This document shows, piece by piece, positions 20,284 to 32,433 of a stretch of 64,000 nucleotides of DNA; position 1 is the stretch's first letter, and the number at the start of each line of letters is the position of its first letter. Source of the stretch: Salvator merianae (lineage: Eukaryota; Chordata; Lepidosauria; Squamata; Teiidae); contig QVOM02000090.1 in the NCBI GenBank assembly GCA_003586115.2, forward strand, positions 14,178,566-14,242,565. The letters run 5' to 3'. A program made the translations under genes and the position numbers. The notes under the pieces are model-generated. The model made no database searches. It saw only the letters and a program-made list of their open reading frames with translations, and was not told the origin of the DNA.

Positions 20284-22165
20284 CAGCTAAATAGTACTTA
20301 TACTTTTACTACTTAAAAGAAAAATCAGCACATAATGGAACGAGAGTTGCCTATTTGGTGAGTGTTGTTGAATCATAAATAAGGAGGAATTGGCTATTCT
20401 CCACGCAATCAAGTCAGGCCTGATTCAGGAGCAAATTGGCTACCCATTTACCCATTCAGATAGGCCTTGGCAGTAAGAGAGACCCCTTTCCAAGCTTGGT
20501 TGAGTATTCTGCAAGTTTTTCTTTTCTGTCAGATCTTCCCTAGTTTTTTTTTCCACTCTTATCCTCAAGCATGCTTTCTTTTCCAAAGTAGAATGAAATA
20601 AACTGCCCTGCAATGAATCGTATAAGAAAGCTAAGCTTGTGTGTTTCAGGGAATGGTTTCATCTCAAAATGTTGGCTCACACAATTTAGCAGAATTGTTC
20701 GATGCCCAGGATAGTGTTTAGAAATGCATTCTGTTAATTGGGGCATACCAAAGCCCCCAGAAATCCCAACTCAGGCTTTGCCTGTTTTATTCTTTTCATT
20801 TCATATGTGTAGCTGAAGGAGACCGATGTCAGAAACAGCCACTAAAGTAACCATCATATATTTTGCAATTAAAAAAAATCCAGTTGGCATCCGAAATTCA
20901 TAGAAAACCAGCTATAATATGATGGGATGCCACTGGCATGCATAATGAATGAAATGTTTCCACTGAATCCAAAATTTCAATAAACACCAGTTACTGCAAC
21001 GCATCAGTTAGCAGAATTCCACCTTAACCAATAGAGATGATGACAGAAGAGCATAAAAAAAAAAAAATCAGCCCACAAGAAGCAGTTGCACAATAAGCAA
21101 TGAGACTAACAACAGGGGATGAATTAGCTGATGCAAAGCAACAAAGCGGTTTCAGAACGAATGGATTCGAAGCAGTTAACATGCACCAACATCCGAGATT
21201 ACTTCTGCTCTGAGGTTTAGGTGTGAAGGGGGGCACTTGCAAAATGGTGGCCAGAAATTCACCTTTCAGCGCCCCCTATGGCCCCCATGTGCCAGTCTCC
21301 ATTGCTCTTCAACCCACTGAACTCAGAGGTGTTATCAGAGGGTGGTATTTTACTTCTTTCTGATGGCATTTTCCTTCTCCCTCGGAAAGACCATCTGCAG
21401 AAAGGTGGGGTATTCTGAGACCCCAGAAGTCATCTCTTGCCCATAGGAAAACGTGCCAAAGGGCAGATTTAGGATCCCCATCCTCGGACTTTCCATCCTA
21501 GTCCCAAATCCCATTTAATTCTTGCTTAACAAACTTCGACTTCATCAGTCTTGATTTCCAATGTGAACAGTGCCGTCCAGCCTGTTTTTGATTAGTCAGA
21601 GTAAGTGAACTAGTTACACTAATCAGAGTCAAAGGTAAGGTTCATTAACCGAGCAAATCTTAACAAAAGTCAATCGAGTCAGATATTCCTATTGATATAC
21701 TTAGAGGCTTGCATTTAAGGAGGGTTTCAGCTAATGGAAATAAACACTGGATTAGAAGATTGTGAGTGTGTTGCATCTCAGTGCAAGGTGGTCGGAGAAA
21801 ACAAGGGATAAAACTAAATATTGTACATGCACGTATCTATGGAGGATGAGATTTCATATCTTTTATACGTTTGTTGTGTATTGTCTATATCTACATTTTA
21901 AGCTTTGTCATTGGTTTTGTTGTCTAGACCTTTTTTTCCTTTTAAATCCAGTTAAAAAGAAGATTAAAAATGGCTAGAGAAAGCAATGCACAGGGTCCCT
22001 GCACAAAGCTCTGTAACTTCACCCAATCCCTTTTGCGTGAGGATGCCTTCCTGTCTGAAATCAGCAGGGAACTTCTCCTTGTCCATAACCAGCCAGGGGG
22101 AGCATTATAACTTCATCCCTTCCTGCAAAAGTGTTGTAGGTTCCCTCAAAGTTAGATTTTGTCCT
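20284..22165. other. No gene seen
   Basis: About 1.9 kb of unique-looking DNA. A-runs lie near 20870 and 21055-21067. No exon or repeat recognised. Confidence 0.4.
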
Positions 22166-22456
22166 CAGCCATAGTGATGTGCATGAATGTAAAAAAAAAT
22201 CGGTTTGGTTTGAATCAAACCGATTCTAACATCGTTCCAAATGAATAGAACCTTTTCAAGCAGGTTCAGCTGAACTTCGAGCCTGCTGAAACATTCAGAA
22301 ATGGAAAATTACTTTTTAAGAAACCCTTTTAAAGGGCAAAATAACATTGAATGTGAACTGGTTTGGTTCAGACAGTGATGCTCCCCAAACCTGGGGAGGT
22401 TCAGTTCAAATGACTCCAGTTTGTGTTTGAACCAGTTCAGCATGTCTCTGCACAGT
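22166..22456. repeat. GGTTCGAACC-rich dispersed element, copy 2
   Basis: Starts near TAGTGATGTGCATGA, contains CGGTTTGGTTTGAATCAAAC then 'CGATTC', 'GCAGGTTCAGCTGAACTTCG', 'GTGAACTGGTTTGGTTCAG' and 'TTTGAACCAGTTCAGCATG', and ends near 'GTCTCTGCAC'. The centre (22300-22341) holds the family core 'CCCTTTTAAAGGGCAAAA'. Best-preserved full copy, with similar motifs at both ends. Confidence 0.7.
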
Positions 22457-22689
22457 CACACTGGAGGTATTGAATGGTCCAGCCACATTGCTTGCCACAT
22501 TGCTGGGGGGGTGGTCTCCCTCTGATCAGGGGGTTCCTGCACATCAGTCTGTCATCTCACAGAGAGAAGAGGGAGATCCCTTCCCCACATTTTCCAAAGT
22601 AAAAAAGTGTGCGTCCTGACTTATCACTTCGGCAAAACAACTCCCTTCCAACCCGAGGATCAGGTTTTGTGCAATCTGCAGCACTAGAG
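22457..22689. other. No gene seen
   Basis: No recognisable feature. Confidence 0.4.
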
Positions 22690-22880
22690 ACTTATGTACC
22701 ATGAATAACATGAGTGCTTTGTATGATCGCTGCCTTTATTAATAGCTCCCTGAAGCATCTCAAGAGCCTCTGGAGTTGTGGTAGCAACCATATGCTAATG
22801 CAATTAAATACAAAAAAAAGTTAATGCAGCATGAACTGAGCTGAAGCTAGATTTCCACGCCATAGGAGATTCCAGTAAGG
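22690..22880. promoter_or_regulatory. Candidate conserved noncoding element with POU-like octamer
   Basis: ATGCTAAT at 22792-22799 is an octamer-type site. TTTATTAATAGC and CAATTAAATAC add homeodomain cores. Not repetitive. Inference from motifs and composition. Confidence 0.3.
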
Positions 22881-23734
22881 AAATGCATAATCCCACTGTA
22901 AAAGGAGGGGACACATGCTTCCAGGGTTTAACAGGGTGCCAAAGAGAAAGGTTTGAGCTCAGTGCTAAGCAGAACCAGCATTTGGGTTCTGATGGATCAT
23001 GGGAACTTCAATCCAAAACCAGACCTGGGGAAGAGTTTATCAGAAACCAGAGAACATCTGCAGCTCTCAAAACCATAGCAAATTTCCAGTGCCATGAGGA
23101 TTTCAGGTGAAACCCGTGAACCAGCAGACGTGGGAAAAGAGCTTTTGGTTGCACCTGCTGATGGGGGTTGTCCCTAATATAGTCCACTGTTTCTTGCCTT
23201 GCCTTTTTAAAAATTCTGTTCTGCACTTAAAATTGTTCTCTTGCCTTTTGCATTGTTTGCATACTTTGACACATCTTGCCTGTTACTGTAACTGAACAGT
23301 TTTATATTATAAATTTTGCATTATTTCTTGTATCCTGTGTGGCTAGCCACGTTGAGCAATGTTTCATTTTGGCAGGAGCGGAGCGAAGTTCAAGCAACAT
23401 CAGAGGCCTATTGAATTTTCAGTCCATCCCTCGTGAAGCTAGGATTGGGAGCAGTCAGGGAGCACAACTGATAATTGAGAATGACCTTAGCTGAGCAGAC
23501 TCAAGGTCAAGGCGAGAAGCAAAGCAGAAAACCGGCTTTCGGTGACGGCTGGTGGGGTGGAGATAAGGCACCAAAAGGAAAGACGTTCCGGGGGTAGAAA
23601 ATAAACAAAACATCTGGGGCTTTCCAGAAATTTTGGAGAGGAACATCTAATGTTTTTGGATGACAATAATATTTTGTAGTATGCTACCATACTCTGCTGT
23701 CTGGGGATAATAAAAACTGTGGGCTTAAACAACT
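22881..23734. other. No gene; weak LINE tail near 23190-23390
   Basis: Text ending 'GCCACGTTGAGCAATGTTTC' then 'ATTTTGGCAGGAGCGG' resembles a LINE 3' tail; too diverged to assign. Confidence 0.35.
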
Positions 23735-23950
23735 GAAGGACATAAGAACAGAAGAGGAGTCCTGCTGGATCAGGCCATGGTCTGATCTTCTGTCCCACAC
23801 AGTGGCCCACCAATTGCTTCTGGCCTTTCTCAAGCAGAAGACGAAGGCAAAACCTTCACCTCTCTCGACTCTCTGCAAATGCCTTTAGAGGCATCCTGCC
23901 TGTCTCTCCACCCTGGAGGTGCTACCTCGGCATCCATTCTAGTAGCCCAG
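23735..23950 (-). mobile_element. CR1-like LINE 3' end
   Basis: Plus-strand text is GGACATAAGAACAGAAGAGG, 'AGTCCTGCTGGATCAGGCC', 'CAGTGGCCCACCAATTGC' and 'GAGGCATCCTGCCTGTCTC', ending at 'ATTCTAGTAGCC' where the ORF stop lies. Beyond that the sequence is unrelated, so the insertion is truncated almost exactly at the stop codon. Confidence 0.75.
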
Positions 23951-24189
23951 CAGGATGACAGCTCAAGTAGATGTTCCATCAGGCAAAAGTGGAAGCCTGG
24001 ATGTTCCATGCTCCGAAGGGTCTCAGGGTACCACGCCATGGTTTGCATGTGGCAGAGTGCCTCTTACTTCCACATCTGCTGTTCTCAGGCGATCATCCTG
24101 CAACAGTGGCATGTGGGGCTTTCCTGAGCCCTCTTCTCCCCCCCCACCCCAGTGCTGGCAAAGGGCCCACAAACACACAGCTGAGCCTG

Positions 24190-24640
24190 TTGCAGTTGAG
24201 AGGCGAGATTTCAATTAATGAAGAGATTAGTCTAATCCCTGCGTAACCCGAGGCCTTACAAGGGGAAGCTGCAGTCCACAGCAGGCTTGACGCGTACGGA
24301 GCTGAAAGGTCTCCGGAGACATCTGGCTCACGGAGCGCAGGAGCTGTGCCCAGGGCGTGCGCGTCCGTGTTCCAAGCTGATGGAGATAAGGCAGGAAGGG
24401 CTTGGTGGCGTCCAAATCCCTCGTAATGACATGATTAAAGCTTCCTTTGTGTTGGCTGAGAAGGCACACAGACAGCTGTGGAACGAGCCGATGCACATGG
24501 CCGTCTGCGCAAAGTCCCCAACATCTGCCGGGGGGAGGAGGGAGCGATGGCTCTGCTTACATGGCTAATTAATTGCCTCCCGAATTCACAAATGATGCAG
24601 CAATAAAACTCGGCAAGCGAGACAGCAGTGACTAGGAGGA
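24190..24640. promoter_or_regulatory. Candidate conserved noncoding element
   Basis: Non-repetitive block with GAGATTAGTCTAATCCCTGC, an inverted GATTAG/CTAATC pair (24224-24238), 'TAATGACATGATTAAAGC' near 24425, and TAATTAATT at 24566-24574. CpG dinucleotides persist at 24290-24370. Enhancer-like; inference only. Confidence 0.35.
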
Positions 24641-26274
24641 AATGCTTCCGTTTGTTGTGGGGGGCTGGGGAAGGCAAGGGCTCCTTGACCGAAGGACCAA
24701 ATGAAGATGCCCTGTTGCCTTGGCCTATGCAACTGCAAGGGCTTTATGGGGGTGTCAGTGGAGGAAGAACTACCTAACATGAAAGGCTTGAGGAGGTGCG
24801 AAAGTGTGTTGTCTTCCAAGTTACGCAAACAGAGTAAGCTGGTCATTTTTTTGCAAGGCCGTCACCACTCATGGATATTTGCCCTTTTCTGGGCATTTGC
24901 ACTGGTCCTAGACAAACACAGAGAACCTATCTTAGGTCTCCCTGACTGCGTTCAAGCCTGCATCAAATGGCGGCTTCAGATCATTAGCGTCTTCTGTCCT
25001 TCACAAGCTGGAGGCCGAAAGAGCTTCCTGTTTACAAGAACATTAGAAGAACCACACTGGATGACGCCTGACGGTCAACTGGAAAATGTTCCCTTCTCAC
25101 AAGGCTCTGAGAATTGCACCAACTCTTGAATAAGATCTCAAGGCTCTTGCAAGAACATCCCCGTAGTCTCCCAAATCCATCTCCCTCTCCTTCCTTCAAA
25201 CTGGATAAGCATAATCATTTTTCCCTTAGACTTTTGCCCACTTGCATCCTATATCAAAGTACATGAGTTATAATCCTTGCCTTAGTTAAGATAGCAGTCA
25301 GGTTTTGTTTAGTCCAGGACTGGTCAACTGGTTCTTCTTGCAGTCCATCTTATTTTTAGTGGCCAAAATTCAAAGTCCTCCTTCCTCTGCCCTTCTGATC
25401 AGAGTCCAGCATTCACAGTGATATATTATTTCAGTGAAGATGATTGTCCTGTTGATTTCAACCTCTGGGTGTCTAAGAAAGTCAGCTGGCATAAATGGGA
25501 CAGGGTTAAGAGACCATTGCCTTAACCAGTTGGATCTTTTGTCGTTCGTTATTTCCTTCTAGCCAAGGATTAATCCCTTCCTTAATTGTCCAACATAACT
25601 ATCCATCTTTATCTTTAGAGCCCAAGAGGACAAAATTGCTTGCTTCTTTCTGTTTTCCACTGCCAGCCATAACTCAGGTGAACGAGGCCTTTTCAATTGC
25701 TGTCCTAAACAAGTTTCCATAAAAAATAACATTGCAGTCAAAGGACACAATTGCAAGATTAGGATTTCAGTTTTCCTTCTTGTCTGCTCCTCGTTCTAGA
25801 GTTTGCAAATAAAATAAAATAAAGTTGTAGAGTTTGTGGCAGGGTTCTGCTGAAGGACTTGCAAAGTCCCATTTTTGTCACCTTATTTTGATATGGATCT
25901 TTCTTCTTCCTTTTTCAGGGAAGACAGATTGTTAATTAGTTACACTTAATTCCTTCTCACTTGTTAGAATAATTAATGCCTAACTTTCTGATGTCTAATT
26001 AAACTAGGATTGTTGGGTGCTGAAAAGCTAAAATGTCCCATTAAATAAAGCTAATGCAACTGTTACAAAATGCGAGGCAAAGGCTTTCTTTAAGGGGTGG
26101 ATAAATGCATCTTTTAAGAAATGGATCCATGGAGATGTGCCATTGGCGTGGTGTCTGGAGTGTGCGTGCTTGGGCTGAATGGGTAGTGGCTGAGAGGTAT
26201 TTGTACTCTTTGTTGGTGGGTTAAACTGCAGTCGGTGGACAGGAAACTGCATAAGCAAAAAGGTGGGGGGTTCT
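24641..26274. other. No gene seen
   Basis: About 1.6 kb. The plus frame 24701-25129 (142 codons) has no domain signature. A (TAAAA)n stub lies near 25808-25822. Confidence 0.4.
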
Positions 26275-26478
26275 TGCCAATGGCTAATTACAGTGGGTAG
26301 TAGTTAGGGTAGGTGTTGCCTGGCTTGGAGATGAATGTAGGCTACAGTGCGGCAAAATAAGGTAGGTTCTTAACTGCCTATCTGGACAACTGTTTGTAAG
26401 GCATTATTTTATGTGTTTGGGGATGGGATGCTTTTTCTTAAAGGGATGACTTAAAAAGGGCCCTGTCTGATTGCAGTC
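26275..26478. mobile_element. Diverged relative of the 8413-8878 transposon (right part)
   Basis: 'GTGTTGCCTGGCTTGGAGAT', 'TTCTTAACTGCC', 'GGATGCTTTTTCTTAAAGGG' and 'AAGGGCCCTGTCTGATTGCA' parallel the right ~200 bp of the element at 8413-8878. The right terminus is degenerate, and the left boundary could not be found (it may lie as far as about 26035). Confidence 0.45.
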
Positions 26479-26626
26479 TCAGTCATCCAACCCAAACTAT
26501 GTCTACAGTCCATCACGGGTAGAGATATATCGACCCTGTGGTATGCATTGCCATCTGAATTCTACTGCAACTCCTTTTCAGTTGCAAATGTTTGTCCTTA
26601 GAAGTCTGGCTAAACCAAACATGGAC

Positions 26627-26702
26627 TTCAAAGAGAGCTCATGAACTTGTTTTTGACAGGGGGAGGGACTTCCAGTTGCACTCACCTGCACCAGCTACCA
26701 CT
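26627..26702. repeat. Dispersed repeat block X, copy 2
   Basis: Aligns with 9727-9800 over about 75 bp; the best-conserved stretch is CAGGGGGAGGGACTTCCAGT and 'GCACTCACCTGCACC'. Family not recognised. Confidence 0.5.
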
Positions 26703-29147
26703 GATTAGGCATAATAACTTAGCTATTGAATTCTAGAACCTTCCTTTGAAATTTCTTTCCATCTACCTGACACACAGCAGGCCCTGGCTGTGCCCTAGGC
26801 GAGGAAGGATTGCAGATGAGAAAGAGGCAGCATGAATTTGAACAGTGAAGTTCTGCTGTTGTGTGGCAAAGCATACTGGGTTAACCTCCCAGAGGAATTG
26901 AAGAGGGTGATGCTGTGAATTAATTAGAAGATCCACATGTTTGTGTGAAGTTTTAGATGGAGCGATGGGGCTGACTCTGCTCTTGGTAGGGGGCAGATGA
27001 GATTTACGGCTATCTGTAATTTTTATATTGCTCCTGTCAGAGCTCAGTGGCTTCTCTAGAGAGGCTGGGGGTGAAATTTCCACAAAGTGATTAATCTGCA
27101 GCCATTGAGGGATAGAGGAATCGAAGGTGGTTGTTGAGAAAGAGAAGGTGTGGCAATGAAAACGAAGCATGACCTCCTTTTCACTCTAGTAACGGGAAGA
27201 AATAAGAAATGATTGCCGAGGATTCACCTTGGTTTCCCTCAAATGCAAGTGTTTCCCAGCAGGAGAAATCAACAGGGCCTACTAAAGCTGCAATGCAATA
27301 ACCTAGATGAAGTTTATTTGTCATTTATGGAGCGAATCTCTCTTGCTATGGTTTTGTGAGGAAAGTGGTTTCACAGCAGCATCTAGCCTCCATGGTAAGG
27401 GCTTATGGGATCCTGAACAAACCTTTAAGGAGTCCATGATGGAAAAGTCTATGCTTGCCTCTGATATCTGTCTAGCATGGTTTAGTCCTACCCAGGGCCA
27501 GACACGGGCAGGGACAAACTGGGATGCTTGATGGATTTGAAACAAAAAAAATTAAAATTGTATTTTCAACACTTTATGGTGGAGGGTGGCCAGCTAGCAT
27601 CTATAGGTCTCTGCCCCTACCATTGTTATAGTGCCTTGCATCTGTGTGGCTGTGTGCTAAAGGGATGGATAAACCCAATAGTGTGCCTGTCTCCTGCGTT
27701 ATGAGAGTTCTTTGAACTAAGTTTTCCATTTTAAGATATTTCACAATCCAGCTGAGTAACCTTTCTGTCCAAATGTTCTCTTGCAATTGGTGATGGCCTG
27801 TCTAGCATCTTGTTCTGTGCTCTTTGCCTGTGATTGGCCAATGTGCCCTTCTTTTTCTGGGTGCTAGTCCTTTGTTGTGTTGCTGTATTAATCCTTCATG
27901 TTTACTGGGCAGTTGAGAACCTTCTTCTCTGCCTACGTGTTTGTTAATGATAAACAGATTAAGTGTTGCGTGAAAGTGGGGAGAACTAACCCTCTCATTG
28001 TTTGACTTTTGACTAATCTCTTCTTTGGCTTCATGTTATTATAGATTTTAAGTTCTTTCTTTTGAGTGGTGCACAGATGAGGTCTAGGTCTATGTGTCTT
28101 TTAGTTGCTCATTTGTCTGAATGCCAGACATTTAGAAATCCTCTTGCCTTCTTTGATTGCCCTGTTTAGTATCCCTGTAGTTCCATGAATTTATGATTAT
28201 ATTCATCTATGTGCAGTACAAATAAAGAATATTTGTGGCATACAAATCAACTAAATCTCTCCAAAGCATATTGAGCACACTGAAGAACCTGGTACCCCAA
28301 AAAGACAAATCAAGAATAGTTTACAGGATAAAATATCAGGGCTATGAACATCACTATGTAGGGCAAACTATCATTCCCTCAGGGCTGTTAGAAGGATAAA
28401 ATGGAAGAAAGGAGAATAACGTTCATCACACAGAGATTTTTTGAATGCAATAAATGATGCAAATTAAGATTCATAACACGTGCCTTGCAAGATCAGAAAT
28501 CAATTTCTGTGTTTTGTTCTCAAAGAAGCCTACCAAATGCCAATTTTAGGTTTCAAGGCAGTAGCTTGAGTTACTAGTTTGAACATAAAACTTTTTCTCT
28601 TGGTGCTCAAAGGAGCATGAATTCCATCTCCGAGGCTACACAGCCATTTCAATCCAGAGGAGCATTTGACCATCAGTAAGATTCCATCATGCATATTTAA
28701 CACTCCCTCAATTATTTTTGAACACTGTGTCCTTGTAGAAGCCAGTAGATTCATAAAAGACATTTAAATTTTTTATGTTCAATTTATTTTATATCCCTTG
28801 TCTAGGGTTTTATAAATCTGACTTGGCAAAATATGAGCAGCCATCTTGTTCAGGAGTAAGTGACCTCACCTTGCATTTCCTTGGTTGGGGAAGGACTGGA
28901 AGGTTATCCTACAAGGATGGATTACGTGGAAAACAAATGCAAGAATAGAGGGACAGAAAGAGAATCGAGGTCTTGCTTTAATGAGGCATTCCTGAAATGC
29001 AACACTGGAAACAGTGATTGAATGTGTTTTCAAAACAAAGGTATCAGAAATATTATATACTGTTAGCGTAATTCAGAAGAATAAATTGGAAAATTAGTAA
29101 AGGAGCTATGATAATACCACAGGAATAAAGTTGATCTTAAATTAGGG
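26703..29147. other. No gene seen
   Basis: About 2.4 kb without recognisable repeat or exon. The minus frame 26763-27170 (135 codons) is S/T/H-rich with no signature. Confidence 0.4.
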
Positions 29148-29697
29148 ATGTGTCAGACTGAGGCAACTCACAGGATTATCAGGAGGAACTACTCGTAAGC
29201 TTATCAACTGGAACAACTAATAGGCCTGTCAAGTGGAACAATTCGAAATCTTATCAACTGGAACAACTCCTAGACTTATCAAGTGGAACAACTCGAAGGC
29301 TTAACCACTGGAAGAACTCCTAGACTTATCAACTGGAACAACTTGTAAGCTTATCAAGTGGAACAACTCCTAGACTTATCAACTAGAACAACTCGTAAGC
29401 TTATCAAGTGGAATAATTCAAAGTCTTATCAAGTGGAACAACTCCTAGACTTATCAAGCGGAACAACTTGAAGGCTTATCAAGAGGAACAACTCATAGGC
29501 TTATCAAGTGGGACAATTCGAAGGCTTATCGACTGGAATAACTCGTAGGCTTATCAACTAGAACAACTCGTAAGCTTATCGACTGGAACAACTTGTAAGC
29601 TTATCAACTGGAACAACTCCTAGACTTATCAACTGGAACAACTCGTAGGCTTATCCAGTGGGACAATTCGAAGGCTTGTCAACTGGAGCAACAGTTA
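29148..29697. repeat. 25-bp minisatellite, about 22 units
   Basis: Consensus unit is CTTATCAACTGGAACAACTC + GTAAG. From 29198 to 29697 twenty units keep an exact 25-bp register with no indel; about two more degenerate units precede it. Unit variants (AACTGG or AAGTGG; CTCCTA or CTCGTA) partly alternate, giving a 50-bp periodicity at 29248-29372. There are no unique spacers, so it is not a CRISPR. Confidence 0.97.
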
Positions 29698-29789
29698 ATA
29701 GTCATCGCTTGTAGTGTGTACACTTTAGGAAGGGTATCCTGAGCAAAGCTTCTCTCTCTCTCTTTCCTTCTTGAATTAATTCTCAGCCC
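29698..29789. other. Spacer with short (TC)n
   Basis: CT-rich stub at about 29750-29765 between the minisatellite and the following enhancer-like block. Confidence 0.5.
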
Positions 29790-30720
29790 AACTGGATTGA
29801 AATAGGGCCGCTCTGTGTTTATCATTAAGACAATTATTTTAGGCTGTCCTACTTTCTACGTGCCTCTGTAATAACTGAGGCCACCTCATTAGACTAGTTA
29901 CACAGGCGCTGGCAGAGGGGAGCTAATTGCTAGCAGCCTCCTTCAGAAATAAAGCAGCCTCATCGTTTGTCACCTCACGTTTTTTCATTACAGCCAAGGA
30001 GCCGGAGAAGATGTTCCCTGATTAGTCTGTTGAATTATGAATTAGGCTCCGGTCCCAGGGCGGCTGTTTCCTCCATGTCATTCCCAACACTTTATTTCCC
30101 TGTCTGCTTATAAAACCAGGAACTTGATCCTGCAATAAACACTTCAAATGCTTCATCCCCCACCCTTTTTTTATTCTTGAGGCTAATTAATTGTGTTGCA
30201 TTTTTTTGGAGCACATCCTGCTACCAGGTCTTGCATCAAATTAACAATGCTAATCTCTCCCGCTCGCACGCCTCTCCAGCTTGGTTTGCTGCCCGGGCAA
30301 TCCCTTCTCCAACGCAGCTGGAAGATAAAATGAAAGGACATCAAATGAGTTTTTGTCAAAAGTAAAACACACTATAATCTCCCGGAGGCGCTCGCCCTGC
30401 AATGCGCAGATGTAAACCGCGCCGGGCACACGTGTTCCGCACTACACGGCCATCAATAACTGAGCAGGAGGACAACAGTCTGGCTGGTTTTATTCCGAGG
30501 CCTTCTGGTTGGTGGGCACTGCCAGTTCCGTTAACGCCTTGCTCCACTGCCACACGGCGGCCCCCTTCGGATGGTCAAGTCTGGAAGAACGTTTTACATC
30601 ACGTTTTATGCCTGTGCCATGAATCTGCAGCAGCAGGAAAAAGAAGAGCTGTGGAAAGATCTGTCTATCAGCCTGCGTGTTACCATTCTGCTGGCTGAGG
30701 AAACCAGGTGACTCTCTTAT
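29790..30720. promoter_or_regulatory. Candidate conserved noncoding cluster
   Basis: About 0.9 kb of varied, repeat-free sequence. The first part has many ATTA sites (TTATCATTAAGACAATTATT, CATTAGACTAG, GAGCTAATTGCTAG, TAATTAATT at 30184-30192). A CpG-retaining part follows at about 30380-30570 (GGAGGCGCTCGCCCTG, ACCGCGCCGGGCACACGTG). This mixture is unusual for neutral squamate DNA. No exon is evident. It is the strongest regulatory candidate in the window, by texture alone. Confidence 0.4.
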
Positions 30721-31274
30721 AAGCGAATCGTCAGGGCGAGTCCTTGTCTCCCTTCTTTCCAGGGTAACCTCAGGTGAAGGAAACCATTTCCTCTGAATTG
30801 TCAGATTATTCGAGTGAAATCTTGAGGCATCTCAATACCATTAACTGTTTAACCTGTTGAACCCACACACACCTTCCACAATGCAGTTAATGCGTTACCC
30901 GTACCGAGAAGCAAACTTGGACTTCTGGAAGGCGTCCTGCCAAAATGTACGCATTCAACTGTGTTGTCTTTTTATCTCCTTTTCATCTTCGGTGAACACT
31001 TGGGTTCCGTTCAGTGGGGAATGAAGCTCTGCTGATAAACCCACCACTTAAAGCTACTTTGCACTTAACATTAATTCTGTTTGCAGGAAGGACTGATGCT
31101 GAATCAAGACGTTCAGAGCGACTGGTACCTGGTGGAATTGCGACAGGGAAGCAAAAAACACATAAAGTTGCAATTACAAGGCAAGCTTTATGGTGGAGCT
31201 CAGCCATTTCAGACTTTTAAAATGCTTGTAACGCCCTAACTTGTCTTGTTCTCTTGGGTTATTTATGCAGTTCA
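30721..31274. other. No gene seen
   Basis: No recognisable feature. Confidence 0.4.
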
Positions 31275-31319
31275 TTTTCTTTTCTTTTCTTTTCTTTTCT
31301 TTTCTTTTCTTTTCTTTTC
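31275..31319. repeat. (TTTTC)n microsatellite
   Basis: About nine pentanucleotide units. Confidence 0.95.
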
Positions 31320-32433
31320 CTCTCCTTTTCCTCTTCTTAAATGGTGATTTCTTTAAATAATACTGACCTGCACACAATTAAATTGCTGTTAGGGAGCTGC
31401 ACATACACTGAAATAGATGGTGTGCATGTGAGGACAGTGTAGTTGGCAATTTTATTTATTCGTGTTGGATTTCTACTGTCCCAGCACTTGCAAGAGCGTC
31501 ATGGGCCATTTGGATGGCTTTAATGCAATATCTGATACTTTGACTAAACCCGGAGGACCTGCAAGTATAAAATAAGCACCCAACGAGCCCAGTGGCAGCG
31601 GGAATAAACATCTTGCTTTGTAGAGGAAAGCATCTCATAGTACTTCCCAACACAGGGGAAATTTCAAGTGTGATTCGGCCGCCGCTTGAAGGCATGTCTC
31701 TCCAGAGCCTCCCAACTAGGCCCATTAAGGTATTGCCCAAGCCAGCTCTTGGTAGCCAGCCATAAAGAACTTCTTGCACCTGCCCTGCTCCTGGCCCTGC
31801 TTTAGCAGGGTGTTTTCTTCCGGGCATGATTTAGTGGCAGACAGAACACGGCTGTCTGAAGGCAGTCCTTTTCACCGTCATCAGGAGCCTGCCATAGACT
31901 ACAAGTTCCATCAGACTCCGTGAAGAAACCGGCTGCAAAAGACACCTCTGATTGGACACCTAGAACGGGCGCTTATTAACAAGCAAAATCCTTTGTCTTT
32001 AAAAAAGCGAATAGCGCAGTATCATTTCACTTCTTCTCTGCTTCTGCTGGTGTCTTCCCTATTTATTGGATGCTAATTGTTATGCTTCCATTTAATCCTG
32101 GGTGCCATTTTAGGTTAACAAGGAGGAAAAGAGGCTGGAATTATTTCTCGTAGGAATAACCACTCTCTGTCTGCTTAGAAATAAAGCAATTACCAGTCAG
32201 CTATGAAAGGATTTCCAAACTCACCACACAGCTTTCTTTTCCCTCCTTTTGTTTCATAGCACGTCAAGCAGAATGTTTGTGTGTGAGAGAGAGAGAGACG
32301 GTGTGTCAAAAATCTATCCATCACCAAAAAATCTTAAAAACAACAACGAAACCCCTATTGTTTACCTCGAGTGACTAGACTGAAGCTAAGGGGGATTTTA
32401 GTGAAAATGACTAGGAAATATTTCTTTCCAGTT
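31320..32433. other. No gene seen
   Basis: A 123-codon minus frame (31456-31827) has no recognisable domain. A short (GA)n lies at 32286-32298. Confidence 0.4.

Noticed and set aside
21590..21630. GATTAGT/ACTAATC inverted pair
   Set aside because: Only 7-bp arms; expected by chance in AT-rich DNA.
29148..29697. Possible CRISPR array
   Set aside because: Units are directly adjacent with no unique spacers, and the setting is a vertebrate genome; it is a minisatellite.
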